Positions 8,304 to 14,103 of a stretch of DNA of 64,000 nt are shown in pieces; position 1 is the first letter of the stretch, and each line of letters begins with the position of its first letter. The notes under the pieces were generated by a model, which saw only the letters and a program-made list of their open reading frames with translations, ran no database searches and was not told where the DNA came from. This DNA is from an uncultured Clostridia bacterium (GTDB lineage Bacteria > Bacillota > Clostridia > Oscillospirales > Ruminococcaceae). The stretch covers positions 1 to 64,000 of the forward strand of contig CANQNF010000004.1 of assembly GCA_947625125.1 (NCBI GenBank). Reading direction: 5' to 3'. Both the position numbers and the translations under genes were made by a program.

Positions 8304-8639
8304 TCACCCCTCTACGGCATTCACGCACCGTCGCAGTCTTTCCTGAAGCTCTTCACTAAAATCCGAGATATCCCCCAACGTAATTGCTCCTTCTCTCAGC
8401 AAATCAGCAAGAAGTATATTCATATTGGAACGGCGCATATCTCTTGCTGTAACTGCCGTCATCTTCTTGTCACCTTTAATCCTGCTATCCAGTTCCCAGA
8501 AAATATCAGATGGATTTTTACCTTTCTGAGACAGAATTTCTATATATTCTTTGTTTAAGCGATTCATAAAATCTTCCTGCCAGCCCGGAAGTTTTTTCCG
8601 AAACAGCTTCCAATCTTTTTCATTTATATTGTCGTTCAT
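8304..8639 (-). CDS. Small helical protein, first gene of the membrane operon
   Basis: The protein has 111 residues from ATG 8639 (MNDNINEKDWKLFRKKLPGW). It is soluble and helical, with motifs LNKEYIEILS, FWELDSRIKGDKK and MRRSNMNILLADLLREGAIT. I have a vague recollection of homologues in Clostridia with uninformative names, but no function. The ATG at 8639 was chosen over the upstream in-frame start at 8654 because GGAAGTG precedes it by about 8 bp. It heads the operon with 7738-8298 and 6351-7715. Confidence 0.65.
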   Translation of the reverse strand: MNDNINEKDWKLFRKKLPGWQEDFMNRLNKEYIEILSQKGKNPSDIFWELDSRIKGDKKMTAVTARDMRRSNMNILLADLLREGAITLGDISDFSEELQERLRRCVNAVEG

Positions 8640-8657
8640 TCTTTGCACTTCCACGTT

Positions 8658-8735
8658 TCACATATCCGATTCGGCGTCGCACACAAATCTGTTCATCAGA
8701 TGAAAATCCATTTTACTTACAATTCTTTTATTCAT
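8658..8735 (-). CDS. Possible 25-codon leader ORF
   Basis: It reads MNKRIVSKMDFHLMNRFVCD and ends at TGA 8658, 18 bp before the first operon gene. No clear RBS. It may be a leader peptide or chance. Confidence 0.2.
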   Translation of the reverse strand: MNKRIVSKMDFHLMNRFVCDAESDM

Positions 8736-8740
8736 TATAA

Positions 8741-8818
8741 TCAAGCCGGCATTTTCGAGTCCTTGTTTCGGCAGGCTTTCATGTTCCGTTCGATCTGTTC
8801 GGGATTTCTCTTATCCAT
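8741..8818 (-). CDS. Possible 25-codon leader ORF
   Basis: ATG at 8818 follows GGTGAAG by 4 bp and reads MDKRNPEQIERNMKACRNKD to TGA 8741. It lies in the 230-nt leader between the promoter and the first structural gene and is followed within 6 bp by another 25-codon frame. The tight packing hints at translation, but evidence is thin. Confidence 0.3.
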   Translation of the reverse strand: MDKRNPEQIERNMKACRNKDSKMPA

Positions 8819-8872
8819 AAAATCTTCACCGTTTTTAAATTTATCGTCCGACGCTTATAATAATCCTTTATA

Positions 8873-8901
8873 AATATATCACAATCCGACGTAAAAGTCA
8901 A
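8873..8901 (-). promoter_or_regulatory. Promoter of the three-gene membrane operon
   Basis: On the minus strand TTGACT (8896-8901) and TATATT (8873-8878) are separated by 17 bp. This is a strong sigma-A type promoter placed about 235 bp before the first gene, leaving a long leader with two tiny frames. Confidence 0.7.
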
Positions 8902-8917
8902 CATATCGCCGCATAGA

Positions 8918-9041
8918 GATGTGGCCAAGGCGGCCACATCAAGAATACAGAAGTCAGAAGTCAGATGTCAGAACTTCAAGGTGTCGCCTGCGGCGATAAT
9001 TTTAAAAATAGTGAATAATGCGGGCGATTTAGACACTCCCC
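8918..9041 (+). repeat. Dispersed structured repeat, copy A
   Basis: This copy begins with the hairpin GATGTGGCC-GGCCACATC. Then come the conserved linker AAGAATACAGAAGTCAGA, a second hairpin TCGCC-TGC-GGCGA, and a tail AATAATGCGGGCGAT ending in ACTCCC. Other copies are at 9055, 33408 and 44987; see the finding on covariation. Confidence 0.8.
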
Positions 9042-9054
9042 GGCATAGGATACA

Positions 9055-9179
9055 AGATGTGTCCAAAGAGAAAACATAAAGAAAACAGAGTTCAGAAATC
9101 AGATATCGGAATTTCAAGGTATCGTTTGCAACGACATTTAAAAATAGTTAATAATGTGTGCGTAATGCACATTCCCCCC
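9055..9179 (+). repeat. Dispersed structured repeat, copy B (degenerate)
   Basis: It follows copy A directly in the same orientation. The first hairpin is damaged (GATGTGTCC with no good partner), but TTCAGAAATCAGA, TTTCAAGG and the second stem TCGTT-TGC-AACGA are kept. In that stem both sides differ from copy A, with pairing preserved. Confidence 0.7.
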
Positions 9180-9185
9180 ACATAC

Positions 9186-9212
9186 AAAAAGACGGCGGGA
9201 ATCCCCGCCGCC
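9186..9212 (-). terminator. Terminator at the end of the first mob relic
   Basis: On the minus strand GGCGGGGATTCCCGCCGTC forms a strong hairpin followed by TTTTTGTATG. It lies just beyond the mob stop codon at 9215. Confidence 0.7.
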
Positions 9213-9214
9213 GC

Positions 9215-9557
9215 TCAGCGTATAAGCTCGTTTTTTCCTGCCCGAAGTATCTCCGCAGCCCTGTCGTTCCATATCGCCTGACAAATTTGCTGATACATAC
9301 AGCTACCATTCTAACGTGCTATCAAACAATTCATGATAAACTGCCTTGATGTCCTCGTTGCAATAATCAATATTTCGGTCGGTGCGCTCCCCGTCAACAT
9401 TCGCAGCCTTAAATTTGCGGCTGTTGTGATTGACCGAACCTTTGCCGACCTACGAACGCGGGGTTTTGTCCGCAAACACGAGCAATCAATCGCTCACGAT
9501 TGCGAAGTGTGAGCGGCAACAAAACCAGCTTTCGTTTGCGCTAATCGTTCTTTTCAT
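9215..9557 (-). pseudogene. MobV-family relaxase, internally deleted and interrupted by an 84-nt hairpin
   Basis: The start (ATG 9557, MKRTIS) and first 55 codons match the mob copy at 21770-22993. The middle is deleted, and the gene resumes with the last 30 codons (ICQAIWNDRAAEILRAGKNE). After codon 7 the 84-nt hairpin repeat 9452-9535 is inserted and brings an in-frame stop. Removing exactly those 84 nt would give MKRTISAKVGKGSVNH against MKRTISAMVGKGSVNH in the other copy. Mob/Pre relaxases nick oriT to start conjugative mobilization; this one cannot be functional. Confidence 0.82.
9452..9535. repeat. 84-nt covarying hairpin element, copy 1
   Basis: The stems from outside in are ACGAA/TTCGT, GGTTTTGT/ACAAAACC, CCGC/GCGG, ACAC/GTGT and CAATCG/CGATTG with a 4-nt loop. 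Copy 2 is at 22353-22436. The two copies sit at different codons of homologous mob genes, so they inserted separately. Confidence 0.85.
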
Positions 9558-9589
9558 AGTCCTCCTTATAATAAAGTAACTTCGGTTCT

Positions 9590-9610
9590 GTTACTCTTGT
9601 CAAGAGTAAC
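9590..9610. other. Candidate oriT hairpin, copy 1
   Basis: GTTACTCTTG-T-CAAGAGTAAC is a perfect inverted repeat 33 bp upstream of the mob start, followed by GCAAAAGCAC. The second element has GTTACTTTC-TGC-GAAAGTAAC at the same place with the same flank. Inverted repeats next to the relaxase gene are typical oriT structures. The nick site is not determined. Confidence 0.55.
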
Positions 9611-9744
9611 GCAAAAGCACTTTCGGCAAGCCAAAAGCGCCCTTGCGCCCTCCGGGGGTGCGGGTCGCCGGTGGCGACCTTTGCCGTAGGCAAAAGCACC
9701 GACCGAGCCGACAGGCGAGACCAGCCGTTCCCTCTGCACTCCCC

Positions 9745-9827
9745 GTGACGGTTGTGACGATTGTGACGGTATTTTAGATACCGCCCCCGCTGTCAATTTA
9801 ATCGTCACAACCGTCACAATCGTCACA
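9745..9827. repeat. Iteron-like palindrome, copy 1 (three 9-bp repeats per arm)
   Basis: The left arm is GTGACGGTT GTGACGATT GTGACGGTA. The right arm (9801-9827) carries three inverted units, AATCGTCAC AACCGTCAC AATCGTCAC. The right arm overlaps the end of the ATPase gene. Iterons beside a RepA-like hexameric ATPase would suit a replication origin. A terminator or a regulatory site is the alternative. Confidence 0.6.
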
Positions 9828-10929
9828 CTTTGGCGAGCTGTATATAGCTGCCGTCACGCGTGTGCTTGGTGCAATACTCGATTTTGCAGTCGTTCATGAG
9901 CCGACCTGCGCGCACGTTCAGACGTCGGGTCAGGATATTCGGCGGGCAGTCCTCGCCTAAAATTTGGGATAAATCCGTCGCACTCCCCTGCCAGCTCCCG
10001 CCGTTTTCGGTTACAAATTTTTCAATTTTTTGGAGCAAACCGTCCGGCGGCTCTTTCCACAAGTCGGTCTCGGCGCGTTCAAGCTCCCACGTCAGTTTTT
10101 CCTGATTGCGCGTAAGATACAGCTTCTGATCCTGCTGATCTCTGCCCGAAATTTCGAGGATTGCAGCGTTAGCCGTGCGCTTTTCTTTGTGCAGGACGAA
10201 CGCGCCGTCAGCCGCACCGAGCAATCCGTTCGTGCCGGAGATCATGTCAAACTTATCGTCGGCTTGCTGCTTTCTGGTGTGGTGGACGAGCATTAAGCAA
10301 ATGCCGTATGCTCCTGCAAAGGCTTTCAATCGGGCAATTATCTGGTAATCATTGGCATAACTGTACGTTTCTTTGCTCTCCTCGCGAACCTTTTGCAGGG
10401 TGTCGATGATAACGAGCTTGGTATCCTTATGCGCCTCGATGAACCCTCGGAGTTGATTTTCAAGCCCGCCGTTCACACTATTTGCTACCGTTGAGAAGTG
10501 CAGGTTGTCCGCGCTATCCGTGCCGAACATTCGGTAAAAGCGCGACTGCAGGCGAGCGTAATCGTCCTCCAAAGCGAGATAAAGCACCGTCGCAGGCTTC
10601 ACCTCAAAATTCCACATCGGTGTACCTGTACTCATATGGTAGGCAAGCTGCGCCATGAGAAAACTTTTTCCGACCTTTGGAGCACCGACGAAGAGGTACA
10701 CACCGGGGTAGAGAAAGCCGTCAATAATCGGCGGATTCACGGCAAAAACACGGTCGTAAAGCTCGGGCATGGACATGGTTTTGAGGAAATTCGGGTCGAA
10801 GTCGTCAAAAGGGTCGTAAAAAGGCTTGACTTCCGCACCGAAATCTGCTAAAATATCGGTGTACTTGTTTGACTGCCCCGCGTCTGTTGCCGCAGACGGT
10901 GCCGGGGCGGTTATTTTTTGTTCATTCAT
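9823..10929 (-). CDS. RepA-like RecA-fold hexameric ATPase/helicase of a mobilizable element
   Basis: This 368-residue AAA/RecA-superfamily ATPase has Walker A GAPKVGKSF near residue 85, Walker B LVIIDTL near 172, and LMLVHHTRK downstream (H-x-x-R/K, DnaB/RepA style). It resembles RSF1010 RepA, the replicative helicase of mobilizable plasmids, and probably unwinds the origin of the element. The truncated copy at 23194-24057 is nearly identical through the ATPase core but differs strongly in the last 75 residues, so the C-terminal domain is a separate, variable module. It overlaps the MobC-like gene by 4 bp (ATGA). Confidence 0.8.
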   Translation of the reverse strand: MNEQKITAPAPSAATDAGQSNKYTDILADFGAEVKPFYDPFDDFDPNFLKTMSMPELYDRVFAVNPPIIDGFLYPGVYLFVGAPKVGKSFLMAQLAYHMSTGTPMWNFEVKPATVLYLALEDDYARLQSRFYRMFGTDSADNLHFSTVANSVNGGLENQLRGFIEAHKDTKLVIIDTLQKVREESKETYSYANDYQIIARLKAFAGAYGICLMLVHHTRKQQADDKFDMISGTNGLLGAADGAFVLHKEKRTANAAILEISGRDQQDQKLYLTRNQEKLTWELERAETDLWKEPPDGLLQKIEKFVTENGGSWQGSATDLSQILGEDCPPNILTRRLNVRAGRLMNDCKIEYCTKHTRDGSYIQLAKV

Positions 10930-11252
10930 TCACATTCTCCTTTCATTTCGTTAAGTATGTTTGCGATTTGGTCGATGAGAGTCAGCAGGTCGCTATCTAC
11001 GTTCTGACCGCTCTCAATCCTCCGCAGCTCAGCCAAAACCGCTGCAAGCTCATTTCTAAGTGCTTTATACACTCTCGGATTGCCTTGCACAACAACCTCT
11101 CGGTTGAGTAGCCTGTTGATTATGTAGTCTTGTTTTGTCAGTCCCGAAAGCCTTGCAAAAGTTTCAAGCTGCAAATCTTCTTCGGGCGACATTCTGAACG
11201 ATACCGTCATCGACCGCCATCTCCCTTTTGAATCTAAACTTTTTGCGGACAT
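10926..11252 (-). CDS. MobC-like ribbon-helix-helix mobilization protein
   Basis: The protein has 108 residues. The segment RWRSMTVSFRMSPEEDLQLE with GLTKQDYIINRLLNREV is a ribbon-helix-helix-like DNA-binding pattern seen in plasmid MobC accessory proteins. The C-terminal half is helical (LRNELAAVLAELRRIES). MobC proteins help relaxases melt or bind oriT. It sits between integrase and ATPase with overlapping stops and starts (11252 and 10929), so all three are co-translated. Confidence 0.65.
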   Translation of the reverse strand: MSAKSLDSKGRWRSMTVSFRMSPEEDLQLETFARLSGLTKQDYIINRLLNREVVVQGNPRVYKALRNELAAVLAELRRIESGQNVDSDLLTLIDQIANILNEMKGECE

Positions 11253-12328
11253 TAAAATTCTCCTTTCCCAATCATATCCAGTTTATCTGCCATTTCCGTC
11301 TGCTTGGACGGAAACAGATGAGCGTACCTATAAGTGATTTCAATGCTTTCATGCCCCACCCTATCGGCAATCGCCGTCGCGGAAAAGCCTATATCTATTA
11401 ACAAGCTAACGTGCGAGTGCCTTAAATCGTGAATGCGGATTTTCTTCACGCCCGCCGCTTTCGACCCGCGCTCCATCTCCTTTTGAAGATAGCTTTTCGT
11501 GATCGGAAAAATCCTGTCGCAGTCGGCGACTTTGTAGAGCGACGTGATATAATCGTGCATTTCTTCTGCCAAAAACTCGGGCATGGTAATCGTCCGATTG
11601 CTCTTTTCGGTTTTCGGGGTAGTGATCAAATCCTGACCGCCCAAACGCTGATAGGACTTGCTGATCGTCACCGTCAGCCTGTCAAAGTCGAAGTCCGCGG
11701 GGGTCAGCGCAAGCAGCTCGCCCTCGCGTATGCCACACCAATACAGCATCTCAAAAGCGTAAAAGGACAGCGGTTTATCCATAATTGCGTCCGCAAATTT
11801 CAGATACTCGTCCTTAGTCCAGAACAGCATTTCTCGGTTCTTCTTTTTGCCCATACTCCCCGCTTTTACGCACGGATTTTCCTTGAGATTGTAGTATCGC
11901 ACCGCGTGGTTGAAGATTGCAGACAGCTGATTTTGCACTGTTTTCAGATAGACAGGCGAATAGGGATTGCCATGCTCGTCTTTAAAATTGATTAACTCGT
12001 TTTGCCATTTTATTATCTGCTGCGGAGTGATTTTGCACATCTTCAGCCCGCCAAAATAGGGCAAAAGCTTGGTGCGAATGATGTGTTCTTTCGTGTGCCA
12101 TGTGTTCTCTTTCAGCCGCGATTTCATGTCCTCGGTGTAGTGCTCGACAAAACTCTTGAAAGACATATCCAAGTCTGAATTTGCCTTGTTCAGCTGCTCG
12201 CGCTCCCACGCCTGCGCGTCGCGTTTAGTCGCAAAACCGCGCTTTTGGGTCTGCTTTCGCTCCCCTGTCCAGTCGGTGTAGCGGTAAATCACCCGCCACG
12301 TCCCTTTTTCCTCTTTGTAGACCGCCAT
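11252..12328 (-). CDS. int: Tyrosine recombinase (integrase)
   Basis: This complete 358-residue integrase has an N-terminal AP2-like arm-binding domain (GTWRVIYRYTDWTGERKQTQ) and a SAM-like core-binding domain (residues about 60 to 150). The catalytic domain has Arg in GIREGELLAL near 198, HDLRH near 300, the second His in GH near 325 and Tyr in TYRYAHLF near 333. All catalytic residues are present. It probably integrates and excises the element bearing the mob relic. The target is not proven; an 8-bp match to the guaA 3' end lies at 13896. Confidence 0.92.
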   Translation of the reverse strand: MAVYKEEKGTWRVIYRYTDWTGERKQTQKRGFATKRDAQAWEREQLNKANSDLDMSFKSFVEHYTEDMKSRLKENTWHTKEHIIRTKLLPYFGGLKMCKITPQQIIKWQNELINFKDEHGNPYSPVYLKTVQNQLSAIFNHAVRYYNLKENPCVKAGSMGKKKNREMLFWTKDEYLKFADAIMDKPLSFYAFEMLYWCGIREGELLALTPADFDFDRLTVTISKSYQRLGGQDLITTPKTEKSNRTITMPEFLAEEMHDYITSLYKVADCDRIFPITKSYLQKEMERGSKAAGVKKIRIHDLRHSHVSLLIDIGFSATAIADRVGHESIEITYRYAHLFPSKQTEMADKLDMIGKGEF

Positions 12329-12523
12329 TTACTGCTCCTTTCCAGCCCCGCCGTAGCAGAGCTTTTCCTCAAAATACTGCCGGCTGACCCGCCCCGAAAT
12401 AGTCAGATAGCCCTTTTCCTGTAGTTCCGCGTTGAGTTTTTGCACGATTTTGTAGGCGAACGACTTTGAAACGCCCAGCTCCTGCGCGACCTCCTCAACC
12501 CGCATGAATGATTTTTCCGACAT
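12329..12523 (-). CDS. Excisionase-like HTH protein
   Basis: The protein has 64 residues: VEEVAQELGVSKSFAYKIVQ is a MerR/excisionase-type helix-turn-helix, then a short wing (YLTISGRVSRQYFEEKLCYG). It is placed directly before the integrase, abutting it, as Xis proteins usually are. Its promoter is in the divergent operator region 12553-12678. It may act both as recombination directionality factor and as regulator. Confidence 0.75.
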   Translation of the reverse strand: MSEKSFMRVEEVAQELGVSKSFAYKIVQKLNAELQEKGYLTISGRVSRQYFEEKLCYGGAGKEQ

Positions 12524-12552
12524 AAAAGTCCTCCTTTAATATTATTTATATC

Positions 12553-12678
12553 TAAGCATTTGCGCTTAGTACATTTCTATTATATCAAACATTTTTGCTT
12601 AAGTCAATACTTTTGCCGAAAAATATTATACAAATTTGTTTCATTTATCTTGACAATTCTAAACAAAAATGCTATAAT
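12553..12678. promoter_or_regulatory. Divergent promoters and operators between xis-int and the repressor gene
   Basis: Rightward: TTGACA (12650-12655), 17-bp spacer, TATAAT (12673-12678), a perfect consensus driving the repressor. Leftward: TTGACT (12602-12607), 17 bp, TATAAT (12579-12584), driving xis-int. Three related sites lie over or beside them: TAAGCATTTGCGCTTA (12553-12568, palindromic), AAACATTTTTGCTTAA (12587-12602) and AAACAAAAATGCT (12661-12673). This is a typical lysogeny-like switch; repressor binding is inferred. Confidence 0.75.
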
Positions 12679-12704
12679 GCAGTCAAGAAAGCGAGGTAAA
12701 AGTT

Positions 12705-13238
12705 ATGGCGATTGGCGAAAGGATTCATTTTTTCAGAACTTTGCGCGGAATGACACAAAAATTTTTAGGGATCAGGGTCGGATTCCCCGAACGCTCAGCA
12801 GATGTACGACTTGCACAATATGAGACCGGAACGCGCACTCCGAAAGCTGATTTGACGGCTGCGCTCGCGAAAGAGTTGGACGTATCGCCCCGCGCGCTCA
12901 ATGTTCCAGATATTGACACCGAAGTCGGTTTGATGCACACGCTGTTTGCCTTGGAGGACATCTACGGACTTGAACCGAGCCGCGAGGACGGAATTTGCCG
13001 CCTTTGGATAAATCTGCACACGGGCGATTCGTCGGTGATGGGCGATTTGCATGAGTGGCTTAAGCAAAAGGAGAAACTTAAGGCGGGTGAAATTTCCAAG
13101 GAAGAGTACGACTGCTGGCGGTATAATTATCCGAAATTTGACACGTCGGGGCATTGGCACGCGGTCACGCCGTCGCAGGAAGTGAGCGATATTTTGGTTA
13201 GGGAGATTAAGAAAAACAAGCGGAAAGATAGGAGATAA
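12705..13238 (+). CDS. XRE-family repressor of the mobilizable element
   Basis: The protein has 177 residues. The N-terminal helix-turn-helix runs over residues 1 to 65 (MAIGERIHFFRTLRGMTQK, QYETGTRTPKADLTAALAKE). A C-terminal region of unknown fold contains LWINLHTGDSSVMGDLHEWL. The start ATG has GAGG 9 bp ahead and follows a consensus promoter. It is divergent from xis-int and probably represses excision. Repeated half-sites in the shared intergenic region support this. Confidence 0.8.
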   Translation: MAIGERIHFFRTLRGMTQKFLGIRVGFPERSADVRLAQYETGTRTPKADLTAALAKELDVSPRALNVPDIDTEVGLMHTLFALEDIYGLEPSREDGICRLWINLHTGDSSVMGDLHEWLKQKEKLKAGEISKEEYDCWRYNYPKFDTSGHWHAVTPSQEVSDILVREIKKNKRKDRR

Positions 13239-13242
13239 TAAA

Positions 13243-13731
13243 ATGTCAGAAAACAAGGTAAAATTAGGTGATGGCATAATTGAGGAGTTAACAATCAAAA
13301 CGAATCAAGAATTATCTGAATGCGGATCCATATTAATTGACGTCGTACTTTCACATGTAAAAGAGAAGATAAAAAATATCGACTTGAATAAAATATTCGG
13401 CAAAAAAGATAAAGAAAAGATTATATCTCTATGGTCTTCGCAGCTTGTTGAAAAAGGTTTACTGCCAAAGGGATATGCCGGTTTGCCCGATAGCATTTTA
13501 ATTGACAATCTCCATCAAGAGGGATATTTAGACGGCTTATATGCAGGATATGTCATTTCCATGATGTCATTAGCAGATAACAATGCCTCAAAAGAATTGA
13601 TTTTATCTGTAAGAGACGATATGCGTCCAAATCTAATCAGACATCATTTTAATAATCGAGACGAGTTCTTTGCACGATATAAAAATGAAAAATACCGTTG
13701 GATTGAAAAAGCCAGCAAGGACGACCAATAA
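13243..13731 (+). CDS. Unknown 162-residue protein downstream of the repressor
   Basis: It starts 4 bp after the repressor gene and shares its promoter. It is predicted soluble and mostly helical (IIEELTIKTNQELSECGSIL, VKEKIKNIDLNKIFGKK). The AT-rich coding sequence differs from the GC-richer repressor before it, so it may be a later cargo gene. It is followed by a strong terminator. I recognise no domain. It could be an element-maintenance or defence protein, on context only. Confidence 0.65.
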   Translation: MSENKVKLGDGIIEELTIKTNQELSECGSILIDVVLSHVKEKIKNIDLNKIFGKKDKEKIISLWSSQLVEKGLLPKGYAGLPDSILIDNLHQEGYLDGLYAGYVISMMSLADNNASKELILSVRDDMRPNLIRHHFNNRDEFFARYKNEKYRWIEKASKDDQ

Positions 13732-13756
13732 AACTAATTATTCAATAAAAAAGCAA

Positions 13757-13800
13757 AAGAGCTAACTGACCTAATCTAAATCAGTTAGCTCTTACTTTTT
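13757..13800 (+). terminator. Terminator of the repressor operon
   Basis: AAGAGCTAACTGA (13757-13769) pairs perfectly with TCAGTTAGCTCTT (13781-13793), followed by ACTTTTTG. Confidence 0.9.
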
Positions 13801-13815
13801 GAATAATGAAAAATT

Positions 13816-13833
13816 GTTGCCAAAGTGTTGCCA
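13816..13833. other. Arm-site-like pair (GTTGCCA, 11-bp period)
   Basis: GTTGCCA occurs at 13816-13822 and 13827-13833. It has the same 11-bp period as the Tn916-like pair at 1155. It lies just past the last gene of the integrase-bearing element, where an element end is expected. Confidence 0.5.
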
Positions 13834-13895
13834 CGGAGGGGTGCGACACCGCTCAAACCGCGTATTTACGCGGGTTTATGAGGGCGGCAGGTCAC

Positions 13896-13903
13896 TCCCA
13901 CTC
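13896..13903. other. Candidate att core matching the guaA 3' end
   Basis: TCCCACTC here equals 25240-25247, the reverse of GAGTGGGA in the last codons of guaA. guaA 3' ends are a known ICE target. Eight bases is a short match, so this is tentative. Confidence 0.35.
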
Positions 13904-13959
13904 TTCTATCCGATTTAGTCACACCGTAATAATATGTACTCTCGGTTCGCCTTTTATAT

Positions 13960-13990
13960 AAATAATCCATGCATTCCGCATGGATTATTT
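13960..13990. terminator. Hairpin between abutting elements, probable terminator
   Basis: AAATAATCCATGC and GCATGGATTATTT pair perfectly around a 5-nt loop in AT-rich DNA. The rest of 13835-14005 has no gene; it holds the att candidate and arm sites. Confidence 0.6.
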
Positions 13991-14006
13991 ATTATTTTGA
14001 ATTTTT

Positions 14007-14024
14007 GTAGCCAATTTGTAGCCA
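14007..14024. other. Arm-site-like pair (GTAGCCA, 11-bp period)
   Basis: GTAGCCA occurs at 14007-14013 and 14018-14024. It is similar to, but distinct from, the pair at 13816, so two different integrase specificities meet within 200 bp. It probably marks the end of the second, right-hand element. Confidence 0.45.
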
Positions 14025-14103
14025 AGGAATAATAACCTGCAAGCCGTTTGCTGTTATTGCAAATGACTAATTAATTCCATTATTAGGCAAATGAAATCTT
14101 TCC

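Noticed and set aside
8918-9179. CRISPR array from the tandem repeat copies
   Set aside because: Only two diverged copies in tandem, unit over 120 bp, no regular spacers and no cas genes.
9452-9535. Integron attC site for the 84-nt hairpin
   Set aside because: The ends lack the RYYYAAC and GTTRRRY boxes of attC, no integron integrase is present, and the element interrupts genes rather than following cassettes.
9566-9826. 86-residue minus-strand protein between mob and the ATPase gene
   Set aside because: It overlaps the oriT-like hairpin and the iteron palindrome, has repeat-driven composition and no RBS; the region is better explained as cis-acting DNA.
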